A DNA stretch of 64,000 nucleotides from Caballeronia sordidicola (GTDB taxonomy: Bacteria; Pseudomonadota; Gammaproteobacteria; Burkholderiales; Burkholderiaceae), in contig NZ_MTHB01000027.1 of the NCBI RefSeq assembly GCF_002220365.1, forward strand, positions 1 through 64,000. Reading direction: 5' to 3'. Within the stretch, counting starts at the first letter, position 1. Every line of letters starts with the position of its first letter. The notes under the pieces are model-generated. The model ran no database searches and was not told the origin of the DNA. It saw only the letters and a list, made by a program, of their open reading frames with translations. Shown in pieces: positions 18,173 to 26,198 of the stretch. The position numbers were made by a program, and so were the translations under genes.

Positions 18173-19148
18173 GCAAACCATCCTGTCCGTGCGCGACGTC
18201 CAGGTTCATTTCAACGTCAAGGCGAAGAGCAAGTTGCCGTGGGCGCGCTCGCGCACGCTGAAGGCTGTGGACGGCGTGAGTTTCGATCTGATGGCCGGCG
18301 AGACGCTCGGCGTGGTGGGCGAATCGGGATGCGGCAAGTCGACCTTGTCGCGTGCCATCCTCAATCTCATTCCTGCTACGCATGGCGAAATCGTGTGGAT
18401 GGGCAAGGATCTCAGCGGCGCTACGACGAAGCAATGGCACAGTGTGCGGCGCGACATCCAGATGATTTTCCAGGACCCGCTGGCGTCCCTCGATCCGCGC
18501 ATGACCGTGGGCCAGATCATTGCGGAACCTTTGCGTGAACATCGTCCGGGTATGTCGAAGGACGAAATGAACCAGCGGGTGCGCGCGATGATGGCCAAGG
18601 TCGGTCTGCGCGAGCAGATGATCAACCGCTACGCGCACGAATTTTCAGGCGGGCAATGCCAGCGTATCGGGATTGCGCGTGCGTTGATCGTGGAGCCGAA
18701 GCTGATTGTCTGCGACGAACCCGTGTCGGCCCTCGACGTTTCGATCCAGGCGCAGATTGTCAACCTGCTCAAGTCCTTGCAGCAGGAAATGAAGCTCGCG
18801 CTGATCTTCATTGCGCACGATCTGGCCGTCGTCAAGCATATCTCGGACCGAGTGATGGTGATGTACCTCGGCCACGTCATGGAGCTCGCCGACAAACATT
18901 CGCTCTACGCCCGTCCTCGGCATCCGTACACGCGCGCGTTGCTTTCCGCGGTACCGGTGCCGAATCCCGCTATCGAACGCACGAAGGTCGTGCAGATCCT
19001 GTCCAGCGACATTCCCAGTCCGATCAATCCCCCAACGGGTTGCGTCTTTCATACCCGTTGCCCGATAGCGGAGGCGCGTTGTTCGGTTGAAGTGCCGCCG
19101 CTGCGCACGCTTGAACATGGAGTTGCGGCAGCCTGCTTACTCGCCTGA
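18165..19148 (+). CDS. oppF: Oligopeptide ABC transporter ATP-binding protein, OppF type
   Basis: A 327-aa ATPase with Walker A GESGCGKS (residues 52-59), signature FSGGQCQR, Walker B LIVCDEP and H-loop IAHD, plus the peptide-transporter C-terminal Cys pattern (GCVFHTRC, ARC, AAC). GAGG lies five bases before the ATG, inside the end of oppD. It is the last gene of the opp operon. Confidence 0.93.
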   Translation: MSEQTILSVRDVQVHFNVKAKSKLPWARSRTLKAVDGVSFDLMAGETLGVVGESGCGKSTLSRAILNLIPATHGEIVWMGKDLSGATTKQWHSVRRDIQMIFQDPLASLDPRMTVGQIIAEPLREHRPGMSKDEMNQRVRAMMAKVGLREQMINRYAHEFSGGQCQRIGIARALIVEPKLIVCDEPVSALDVSIQAQIVNLLKSLQQEMKLALIFIAHDLAVVKHISDRVMVMYLGHVMELADKHSLYARPRHPYTRALLSAVPVPNPAIERTKVVQILSSDIPSPINPPTGCVFHTRCPIAEARCSVEVPPLRTLEHGVAAACLLA

Positions 19149-19208
19149 CATTCGCTTGGTTATCCGCCTTATTTAACTGCCGTTTCGACACCCCCTGGCA
19201 GGACTAAA

Positions 19209-19231
19209 GGTCCCCGTTCTTAACGGGGACC
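19209..19231. terminator. Perfect hairpin after oppF, possible terminator
   Basis: GGTCCCCGTT and AACGGGGACC form a 10-bp stem with a 3-base CTT loop, 60 bases after the oppF stop. No T-run follows on the plus strand. The right arm is also the beginning of a 24-base tandem duplication. Confidence 0.5.
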
Positions 19232-19263
19232 GGGGAGTCGTTCTTAACGGGGACCGGGGAGTC
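19216..19263 (+). repeat. Perfect 24-base tandem duplication
   Basis: Two identical 24-base copies (19216-19239 and 19240-19263), each beginning GTTCTTAACGGGG and ending GGGGAGTC. The duplication copies the right arm of the hairpin but not its left arm. Confidence 0.9.
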
Positions 19264-19457
19264 GTTTGGCCAATCGTGAAGTATCCGTAGTTCCTGTAGT
19301 TCCCGTAGTCCCCGTAGTCCCCGTAGTCCCTGCAGTCACAACCCTCCGGTGAGTCGTTCCGAGCCCGGCGTGAGCATTTTTGCACGCGCTGAATTTATAT
19401 GAGAACGGCCATCGGCCCTCTTTACTCGCTGCCCATAAAGAATTAAGAGACAAGCAC

Positions 19458-20864
19458 ATGAAACAACAAAAGCATTCAATCGCTCTATCTCTAATTGTTT
19501 TCGCTGGTTTGATGAATCCGGCCATGTCCGCTTTCGCGGACGATGACGATGTTGAATCACGCCATACTGAGGCGCCTCCCAGTTCGCCGCCGAATTCGGA
19601 AGCCGACGCGCCGATCAGCAATCAGGCGAAGTCCAAGGGCTTTATTGAAGATTCACATTTCAATCTTTTATTTCGCAGTTATACCGAACACTTCGAGTCC
19701 GAAGGTATCAAAAAGAAAGACGCTTCGGTTCTCGGCAATCAGGCGGTATTTGAATCGGGGTATACGCGCGGATTATTCGGTGTTGGTTTTGACGCGTCGT
19801 TGTTCAGCGCATTCAAGTTGAACGGCGGGCAGGGCGCGGGAAACCGCGTGCATCTGAATCACGACGGGCAAAGCGGTCAGAATCAGCTTGCATGGACCTA
19901 CCCGGGCGTGTGGGACGTGAAAGCGCGGGTATCGAATACAGTTGTTAAATATGGTCAGCAGTTATTCGATAGTCCCTTTCTCGTTCCTCACGATAACCGC
20001 GCATTGCCGCCAACCTACCGGGGTGTTTCCCTCGCGAGCGAAGAGATCAAGAACCTGACGCTCAAGGCGGGGAGCGTGGACGCAGTGCTGGCGCGCGGCC
20101 AGACCAGCGTCTCGTCGCTGTCGACCGAGTACGGCGGCACGCACTTCAGCCGCTTCACGTTCGCGGGCGGTGACTACACGCCTAATGACGATACGGCCGT
20201 GTCGTTATACGGAAGCCGTGCTGAAAATGTGTGGGATCAATACTATCTGTCGCTCTCGCGCAGCATTGGGGACCCGTCGCAGATCCGCTGGACGGGCGGC
20301 TTGACCTATTACTACACCCATGATGTGGGGCAGAGTCGCGAAGGCTCGATCAATAACCACGCGTATAGCTTGCAGTTCTCAGGCACGCACAACGCGCATA
20401 CCGTAGCTGTCGGATTCCAGCAGATCGCCAGCAATCAGTTCTTCGATTATGTCGGCCAGTCCGCTGGTGATTATCTGGCGAATTCACTCGATGTCGACTA
20501 CAACGCGCCGCACGAAAAATCATTGTCGCTCAGCTACACGGTCAACATGAGCGGGTACGGCGTTCCGGGTCTGAAAATGACGATGTGGACCGCGTATGGT
20601 TGGGGAGCGGATGCATCAGACATGGCGAATCGGTACGCCGATTCTTCAAGCGCCTTGCATGATCTCTACTGGAAGAATGGCGAGCCGGTTCATGGCACCC
20701 ATTACGAGTTCGGCTTCATTCCGTCTTATACGTTTGGCTCGGGAAAGCTGAAGGGAGCCACGGCCAAGTTCTATTACATGCATCACCATGGCAGCAAGTA
20801 CTACTCGGATTCCACCAGCGATGTTTATCGATTGATGGTGAATGTCCCGGTTAATGTATTTTGA
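19458..20864 (+). CDS. OprD-family outer-membrane porin
   Basis: A 468-aa substrate-specific porin. A signal peptide (KQQKHSIALSLIVFAGLMNPAMSAFA) precedes an acidic linker; the mature protein has alternating beta-strand sequence with the OprD features FIEDSHFNLLFRSYTEHF and YTRGLFGVGFDASLFSAFKLNGG, and ends in the terminal Phe typical of beta-barrels. OprD porins take up basic amino acids, peptides or aromatic acids. Its position after the opp operon suggests it may admit peptides across the outer membrane. The ATG is chosen by the signal peptide. The stop codon lies inside the first unit of a 12-base tandem repeat. Confidence 0.92.
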   Translation: MKQQKHSIALSLIVFAGLMNPAMSAFADDDDVESRHTEAPPSSPPNSEADAPISNQAKSKGFIEDSHFNLLFRSYTEHFESEGIKKKDASVLGNQAVFESGYTRGLFGVGFDASLFSAFKLNGGQGAGNRVHLNHDGQSGQNQLAWTYPGVWDVKARVSNTVVKYGQQLFDSPFLVPHDNRALPPTYRGVSLASEEIKNLTLKAGSVDAVLARGQTSVSSLSTEYGGTHFSRFTFAGGDYTPNDDTAVSLYGSRAENVWDQYYLSLSRSIGDPSQIRWTGGLTYYYTHDVGQSREGSINNHAYSLQFSGTHNAHTVAVGFQQIASNQFFDYVGQSAGDYLANSLDVDYNAPHEKSLSLSYTVNMSGYGVPGLKMTMWTAYGWGADASDMANRYADSSSALHDLYWKNGEPVHGTHYEFGFIPSYTFGSGKLKGATAKFYYMHHHGSKYYSDSTSDVYRLMVNVPVNVF

Positions 20865-20902
20865 AGCGTATTTTGAAGCGTGTTTTGAAGCGTGTTTGAA
20901 GA
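20856..20902 (+). repeat. 12-base tandem repeat spanning the porin stop codon
   Basis: Four units of GTRTTTTGAAGC: 20856-20867, 20868-20879, 20880-20891 and a shortened last unit to about 20902. The period is a multiple of three and each of the first three units reads Val-Phe-stop in the porin's frame, so the porin's final codons and stop are repeated. Confidence 0.9.
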
Positions 20903-21020
20903 TCTTTTGGAAAATTGACGGCCATTGGATGGTTGAAAGGAGGCGGTGAGCGGCGTGATGGGCGCGGCTCACCGGTAAGCAACTCCAGTCGACAAGGCGT
21001 GAGGTTCAACCACGCGTTCA

Positions 21021-21052
21021 GCCCGCCGGGTGCTCCCTGCGGGCCTTTTTTT
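21021..21052 (+). terminator. Rho-independent terminator after the porin gene
   Basis: GCCCGC and GCGGGC form a GC-rich stem around a 12-base loop, followed by CTTTTTTTGG. It ends porin transcription before the convergent permease gene whose stop is at 21078. Confidence 0.85.
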
Positions 21053-21077
21053 GGCCACCAGTCGCGTGTCGGGCTCT

Positions 21078-21977
21078 CTAGCGCTGTACGCCCCAACGAC
21101 GCACGGTAAGCCGTTCGAAGGTATCGAAGACGAGATGCTCGACGACCAGACCGATCACGATAACGGCCGCCAATCCCGCGAATACGCGATCCGTATAAAG
21201 CTCGTTACGGTTCTGAAAGATGTACCAGCCGAGGCCGCCATTTCCGGAGCTGGCGCCGAACACCAGTTCCGCCGCGATCAGCGTTCGCCATGCAAACGCC
21301 CAGCCCACACGAAGCCCGGCCAGGATCGAAGGCAAGGCTGCGGGAACGAGGATCAGCAGCACATGCCGAAGCCCCTTCAGCCCGTAGTTGCGGCCGGTCA
21401 TGCGCAGCGTTTCCGGTACCGATTGAAAGCCGGAGTAGGTGTTCAACGCAAGCGGCCACAACACCGAATGCACGAGCACGAATAACAGGCTTCCAGTCCC
21501 CAGGCCGAACCACAGCAACGCGAGCGGTAGCAGCGCGATGGATGGCAAAGGATTGAACATGGCGGTCAGCATGGACAGCAGGTCGCGTCCAAAACGCGTG
21601 GACACGGCAAGCGACGTCAGCACGAACGCCAGCACCACGCCGAGCAGATAACCTCGCAACAGGACGGACAACGAGATCGCCGTTTTAGCGATCAGTTCCC
21701 CCGACCAGATACCTTGTACGAAGGCTGTCAATGTGTCGGTGAAGGTAGGCAACAGCAGGTCGTTGCCGACCGCACGCGCAGCCGCTTCCCATATCCCGAT
21801 CAGCACCAGGGCGATCAACGCCTTGCGTAACCACGTCTGATTGGAAAGCCGCTTGCCGAACGGTAAGGGCGCCTCCACGGCGACATCCTGCAGCGGTTCG
21901 GGGGAACGTTCGTATTCTTCGCGAACCGGCGGCACGAGTGCGACAGGTTCGAACGAGGGGATAGTCGGCGTGCTCAT
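21078..21977 (-). CDS. Sulfonate/taurine/nitrate-type ABC transporter permease
   Basis: A 299-aa SsuC/TauC-like permease with about six membrane segments and the EAA-type loop (PETLRMTGRNYGLKGLRHVLLILVP). The start at 21977 has GGAGG seven bases upstream and overlaps the ATPase stop codon by 4 bases (ATGA). It acts with the ATPase, the binding protein and probably the dioxygenase gene upstream on the same strand. Confidence 0.9.
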   Translation of the reverse strand: MSTPTIPSFEPVALVPPVREEYERSPEPLQDVAVEAPLPFGKRLSNQTWLRKALIALVLIGIWEAAARAVGNDLLLPTFTDTLTAFVQGIWSGELIAKTAISLSVLLRGYLLGVVLAFVLTSLAVSTRFGRDLLSMLTAMFNPLPSIALLPLALLWFGLGTGSLLFVLVHSVLWPLALNTYSGFQSVPETLRMTGRNYGLKGLRHVLLILVPAALPSILAGLRVGWAFAWRTLIAAELVFGASSGNGGLGWYIFQNRNELYTDRVFAGLAAVIVIGLVVEHLVFDTFERLTVRRWGVQR

Positions 21978-22822
21978 TGAACGGCCTCCGTGTCTTCGAA
22001 CAGCAGCCGATGAATGCGCGCAACGCTCTGCTGAAAGTCGGTGCGTCCCGCGCTGTCCTTGGTGAATTGATGGCTGTTCAACTCGGCGCGAACCCGGCCG
22101 GGATGCGGTGTCAGCAGCAAGATACGGTTGCCGACAATCAGCGCCTCCTCGATCGAGTGCGTGACGAACAGCAGCGTGAAACTCGCGTCGTCCCATAAGC
22201 GCAGCAGTTCTTCCTGCATCTTGCGGCGTGTGAGGGCGTCCAGCGCGGCGAACGGTTCGTCCATCAGCAGCACGCGGGGTTGCATCGCCAATGCGCGAGC
22301 GATCGCCACGCGCTGTTTCATGCCGCCGGAAAGCGTGTGCGGGTAAGCATCGGCAAAAGCGGTCAGGCCGACTTTATCGAGGAAATGCAGTGCTCGTTCG
22401 CGCGCTTCCGCGCGGCTCAGCTTCTTCCCGACGCGCAACGGAAACGCCACGTTTTGCAGCACGGTTTTCCACGGCGGCAACTGGTCGAATTCCTGGAACA
22501 CGACAATTCGGTCCGTACCGGGACCGCGCACCGGTTTGTCGTCGATCCGGATCGACCCCGCGGTTGGTTCAATAAAGCCTGCCACCGCTTTCAGCAGCGT
22601 TGACTTGCCGCAACCGGACGGTCCGAGCAGCACGAAACGATCGCCGCCATAAACGTCGAAGCTGACCTCATGCGTGGCGCGCACGATGCGCTCGCGGGTG
22701 CGGTACTCGAGGCTGACGTTATCGACGGTGAGAAGCTTCGCGCTCGTCGCGGGAGAATCACTGCTTCCGGGCGGCGGATAAAGAACGGTGGGGTTGGCGG
22801 CCATGGCTGTGCATTCATGCAT
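21974..22822 (-). CDS. Sulfonate/taurine-type ABC transporter ATP-binding protein
   Basis: An approximately 282-aa ATPase of the SsuB/TauB type with Walker A GPSGCGKS (about residues 67-74), signature LSGGMKQR, Walker B VLLMDEP and H-loop THS. The start is uncertain: the ATG at 22822 has a weak AAGG nine bases upstream, and an in-frame ATG at 22804 is an alternative. It couples to the permease gene through a 4-base overlap. Confidence 0.9.
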   Translation of the reverse strand: MHECTAMAANPTVLYPPPGSSDSPATSAKLLTVDNVSLEYRTRERIVRATHEVSFDVYGGDRFVLLGPSGCGKSTLLKAVAGFIEPTAGSIRIDDKPVRGPGTDRIVVFQEFDQLPPWKTVLQNVAFPLRVGKKLSRAEARERALHFLDKVGLTAFADAYPHTLSGGMKQRVAIARALAMQPRVLLMDEPFAALDALTRRKMQEELLRLWDDASFTLLFVTHSIEEALIVGNRILLLTPHPGRVRAELNSHQFTKDSAGRTDFQQSVARIHRLLFEDTEAVQ

Positions 22823-23012
22823 AAAACACGACCTTAGCGGGGCGTCGCGTGCGCGTGAACCAATCATTGCGCATATTCAAAACACGCCGACGCATAAGCG
22901 ACGGTTTTGTCGTTCCAGTGCCGTGATCGTATGTTCAAGCGATGGTCGAAAAAACGCCCGCGGTGAACTACATCGCGGGCGTTGTCAAAACGAGGCCATG
23001 CAGCAGGCAGCT

Positions 23013-24086
23013 TCAGCTTCCGTTGCCGAGCGCCGGATCGGCGAAGAAATAGTCTTGCCATGATTTCGGTTCGTTCTTGATCGCGCCGACCCGGTACATG
23101 AACTGGGCGAGCCCAAGCGTATTTTGCGGCGTGATCTTGAACTGCGTGTCCGGGTTCTTGATGATCCCGATCAGCAGCTTGCGATCGATCCTGGCGTTGT
23201 TCACGCGGATATAGGTATCCGCAGCCGCTTCCGGATTCGCCGAGACGAAGCGCGCGGCATCCGCCATCGCAGCGATGAATGCACGATACGTCTTAGGATT
23301 GTTATCGTGGAATTTTTCAGTCGCGTAGAGCACGGTGGCCGAGCTGGGGCCGCCGAGGACATCGTAGGAATTCAGTACGATATGCGCTTTCGGATTGCCC
23401 GCCAGTTCCTGTTCCTGGAACGGCGGATTGCCGAAGTGCCCGGTGATCTCCGTTCCACCGGCAATGATCGCGGCGGCGGCATCCGGGTGCGGAACGGCTT
23501 GAGTCAGCTTGTCCAGGCGATCGTAGTCCTTGTCGCCCCAGCGCTTCGCCGCGGCGAACTGCAGCACGCGCGATTGCACGGACACCGATATGGCCGGCAC
23601 CGCAATGCGGTCCTTCTCCGTGAAATCCGCGATGGTTTTCACGTTCGGATTATTCGATACGAGGTAGTACGGCAGGTTGCCGAGCGAGGCTACGCCCTTG
23701 ACGTTCTGCTTGCCGTGCGTGCGGTCCCAGATTGTCATCAGCGGCCCCACGCCTGCGGCCGCAATGTCGATGGAACCGGACAGCAGTGCGTCGTTGATTG
23801 CGGCTCCTCCCGACAACTTCAGCCAATCCACCTTGATATCGACGCCTGCTTTCTTGCCTTCCTGTTCGATCAGTTTTTGGTCCCGCGCGACGTTCAGCAG
23901 CAGATACACCACACCAAACTGCTCCGCGATTCGGATGGTGCCCTCGGCGTGCGCGGGCGTGGCTGTAGCGATCGACGAGACGGCAACGGAGACCGAGATA
24001 AGGGCCGCAGTAAATGAGCGCAGCGACGAACGGGAACCCCCAGGTCCCCGCCGGGGGAGGGACGGAAGCGAGAACGAAAACGGCAT
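23013..24086 (-). CDS. Sulfonate/taurine-type ABC transporter substrate-binding protein
   Basis: A 357-aa periplasmic binding protein. An Arg-rich start (PSLPRRGPGGSRSS) and hydrophobic segment end with the signal cleavage region TPAHA-EGT; the mature part begins TIRIAEQFGVVYLLLNVARDQ as in SsuA/TauA-like NMT1-domain proteins and contains LSGGAAINDALLSGSIDIAAAGVGP. It would bind an organosulfonate or similar small anion. The unusually long n-region could mean that the true start lies further downstream, but no better-supported ATG was seen. It lies between the dioxygenase and the ATPase genes on the same strand. Confidence 0.88.
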   Translation of the reverse strand: MPFSFSLPSLPRRGPGGSRSSLRSFTAALISVSVAVSSIATATPAHAEGTIRIAEQFGVVYLLLNVARDQKLIEQEGKKAGVDIKVDWLKLSGGAAINDALLSGSIDIAAAGVGPLMTIWDRTHGKQNVKGVASLGNLPYYLVSNNPNVKTIADFTEKDRIAVPAISVSVQSRVLQFAAAKRWGDKDYDRLDKLTQAVPHPDAAAAIIAGGTEITGHFGNPPFQEQELAGNPKAHIVLNSYDVLGGPSSATVLYATEKFHDNNPKTYRAFIAAMADAARFVSANPEAAADTYIRVNNARIDRKLLIGIIKNPDTQFKITPQNTLGLAQFMYRVGAIKNEPKSWQDYFFADPALGNGS

Positions 24087-24141
24087 CGAAAGTCCGAAGA
24101 AATGTTTTTAGAATTGAATTCGAAACAGGGCGTAGGGACGC

Positions 24142-25017
24142 TCAGAACGGCGTATCGCCTTCGATCGTCGTTCGGTACATCTTTCTGCGCAGGTGATCGG
24201 GGGTGCCCGCTGCGAGGTGCATGAGGGAGCGGTTGTCCCAGAACACGAGGTCGTGCTCGCGCCATACGTGCCGGTAGATATGCTCGTCGCGCACGCTGTG
24301 TTCGAAGAGGGCTTGCAGCAGGTCGCGGCTCTCGTCTTCCGGCAGGCCGATCACGCGCGTGGTGAAATGCTCGCTCACGAACAGTGCCTTGCGGCCGGTT
24401 TCCGGATGCGTGCGAATGATCGGATGAACGACCGGTTTTACCTCGGCGATTTGTTCAGCGGAGAGGTTGGGGCGCCACGGGCTGCGCTTTTGCAACTCGG
24501 CGTATTTCGCCAGATAGGTATGCTCGGCAGCGCGCCCCTCGACGGCGTCGCGGAGCGCTTGCGGCAAGGTATCCCATGCCAGATGCATGTTGGCGAACAG
24601 CGTGTCGCCGCCTTGCGCAGGCAATTCCTGCGCGTGCAGCAACGAACCGAGGCTCGGTGTTTCCTTGTACGACAGGTCTGAATGCCAGAAATGCCCGGCA
24701 TCGCCGAGACCAATCGGCTTGCCGCCTTCCAGCACGTTGGAGACGATCAGGATCTCGGGGTGGCCGGTCAACTGGAACTGACGCAGCACGTGGATTTGCA
24801 GCGGACCGAAACGGCGGCTGAAGCTGATTTGCTGCTCGGGCGTGATGCGCTGGTCGCGGAATACCACGACGTGATGATCGAGGTGGGCGCGATGGATGCG
24901 CTTGAAATCTTCGTCGGCAAGCGGCTGGCTCAGGTCGAGACCTGTTACTTCAGCGCCCAACGGAGAGCGTTCGAACGGCGTGATCTCAATGGTCTGGTGT
25001 GGGGATAATGTCGTCAC
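24142..25017 (-). CDS. TauD/TfdA-family 2-oxoglutarate dioxygenase
   Basis: A 291-aa non-haem iron enzyme that uses 2-oxoglutarate and oxygen to oxidise its substrate, releasing sulfite when the substrate is a sulfonate. The iron ligands are His112 and Asp114 (FWHSDLSY) and His267 (DNRSLMHLA); Arg278 and Arg282 lie in the region that binds 2-oxoglutarate. Being first in line with a sulfonate-type importer supports a taurine or alkanesulfonate substrate, but TfdA-like aryloxyalkanoates and alkyl sulfates are alternatives. Confidence 0.9.
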   Translation of the reverse strand: MTTLSPHQTIEITPFERSPLGAEVTGLDLSQPLADEDFKRIHRAHLDHHVVVFRDQRITPEQQISFSRRFGPLQIHVLRQFQLTGHPEILIVSNVLEGGKPIGLGDAGHFWHSDLSYKETPSLGSLLHAQELPAQGGDTLFANMHLAWDTLPQALRDAVEGRAAEHTYLAKYAELQKRSPWRPNLSAEQIAEVKPVVHPIIRTHPETGRKALFVSEHFTTRVIGLPEDESRDLLQALFEHSVRDEHIYRHVWREHDLVFWDNRSLMHLAAGTPDHLRRKMYRTTIEGDTPF

Positions 25018-25174
25018 GCGGGACTCGTCAGTTCGATTCGGGGCGGGAATGCTTGAGTCGAAGCGGCGGTAATGCGCCAGGAAAGATACGCCGCAAAAAC
25101 CCTGGTTAGACCCCGAATCTAAAATCCTCAGCGAACAAGGTCAACGAAGCAAATCCCATACGCTTATCTGTTTT

Positions 25175-25208
25175 AACGATAAACGGGCCGCTCCAGTGGA
25201 GGAGCGGC
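25175..25208 (-). terminator. Terminator of the HD-domain gene
   Basis: GCCGCTCC (25187-25194) and GGAGCGGC (25201-25208) form a perfect 8-bp stem; on the minus strand it is followed by CCCGTTTATCGTT, which is moderately T-rich. It lies 20 bases after the stop codon at 25229. Confidence 0.6.
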
Positions 25209-25228
25209 GATTCCGCTTCGCCGAATCA

Positions 25229-25915
25229 TCAATGATTATGCGCCGGGTCGCTGCAGTGAGCGCAACTACCCGCACTGTCATTCCACGACGACCCGAGGAT
25301 CAGGCTGCAGAAATTGAGGCGCTTGTAAGTGGGATCCTTGAGTGCGAGGACGTCGGCCTTCACGTTGCCGAAAGTGGTCTCCGGCTTCTTGATCGTGCCG
25401 TGAGCGAACGCATCGATGATCCCTTCCTTGAAATTCACCTCACGCGGATGCACGGTGATGACCTGTTTGCGTTGTGATTCGGTGAAATCGTCGTAAGCGA
25501 GTCCGAGCACGTCCATCTCCACGCCCGCCGTGACCAGCGCGACTACCGGTTTCTTGTGCTGCGTAATGCCTGGCGTGGTGTGCAATGCGATTGAATCCCA
25601 AACCTGTTCGATGTCGTGCTCGCCAATGCCGTAACCCTTGAGGAAGTCGCGTGCGGCGTTCGCACCGTCCACTTCGAAGCGCTCAGTCGTGCTGCTGTAC
25701 GCATCGATCAAGCCCATGTCATGGAACATAGCCCCTATGTAGAGCAGCTCCGCGTCGTAGGCCAACTGACGCCGTTCGCCGGTCAGCGCGCCAAACAGGA
25801 ACACGCGGCGCGAGTGGTTATACAGCAGGTCCGGCTCGGTATCGCGAACGAGTTCAGTCGCGGCGCGCGCCATGGCGCTGTCGGGAATGCGGATGCCGGC
25901 AATGGTAGTGGTCAT
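25229..25915 (-). CDS. HD-domain hydrolase, cyanamide-hydratase-like
   Basis: A 228-aa protein with the HD metal-binding pattern: His34 in LYNHSRRVF, His65-Asp66 in AMFHDMGL and a later His in SIALHTTPG. This arrangement with LYxHSxRVxLFG resembles the fungal/bacterial cyanamide hydratase-like group, whose bacterial members mostly have no known substrate. The ATG at 25915 has AAGGAG eight bases upstream; a TTG six bases earlier is less likely. The C-terminus has three Cys and ends HNH. It is divergent from a GlxA-type regulator, which may control it. Confidence 0.8.
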   Translation of the reverse strand: MTTTIAGIRIPDSAMARAATELVRDTEPDLLYNHSRRVFLFGALTGERRQLAYDAELLYIGAMFHDMGLIDAYSSTTERFEVDGANAARDFLKGYGIGEHDIEQVWDSIALHTTPGITQHKKPVVALVTAGVEMDVLGLAYDDFTESQRKQVITVHPREVNFKEGIIDAFAHGTIKKPETTFGNVKADVLALKDPTYKRLNFCSLILGSSWNDSAGSCAHCSDPAHNH

Positions 25916-26198
25916 GTTCAATGCTCCTTGGATGGTGGGCTTCTCCCCGATGCCGCGCTCGATGCCGCGAACACCTTGCTAAAATGCGCTGTTCGGAGCG
26001 GGTCATCGGGAGAAACGAAAGCGGGTGGACGACCAATTCAGTGTCGCCGCGCGCCGCCATGGCCGCAATGCATTGGGTCCGTCGAAGTCTGCCAACCGCA
26101 CGGCGTCTCCTGCCAAGCGCGTAAAACGCGTGAAAAACAGCCCTTTCCATCGGACCAGAGTAAGCGCTGAAGCGCCAACGACACAGGAGCGTGAAGTC

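Larger units (their letters stand above)
19140..19287 (+). repeat. 9-base array GTAGTYCCY (true extent 19287-19336)
   Basis: Five and a half units of nine bases: GTAGTTCCT, GTAGTTCCC, GTAGTCCCC, GTAGTCCCC, GTAGTCCCT, then a degenerate GCAGTCAC. The array occupies 19287-19336 (please use these limits). Nothing suggests it is translated. Confidence 0.75.
19149..19457. other. Intergenic region between oppF and the OprD gene, rich in tandem repeats
   Basis: 309 bases with no credible gene. It contains a perfect 10-bp hairpin, a 24-base tandem duplication and a 9-base array, listed separately, and the promoter region of the OprD-type porin. Confidence 0.6.

Noticed and set aside
19287..19336. CRISPR-like array
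   Set aside because: Nine-base units with no spacers; a simple tandem repeat.
19173..19621. Minus-strand frames giving collagen-like Gly-Thr-Thr or Gly-Asp-Tyr repeats
   Set aside because: The repeats come from the 9-base DNA array; the frames cross the porin gene and lack start signals.
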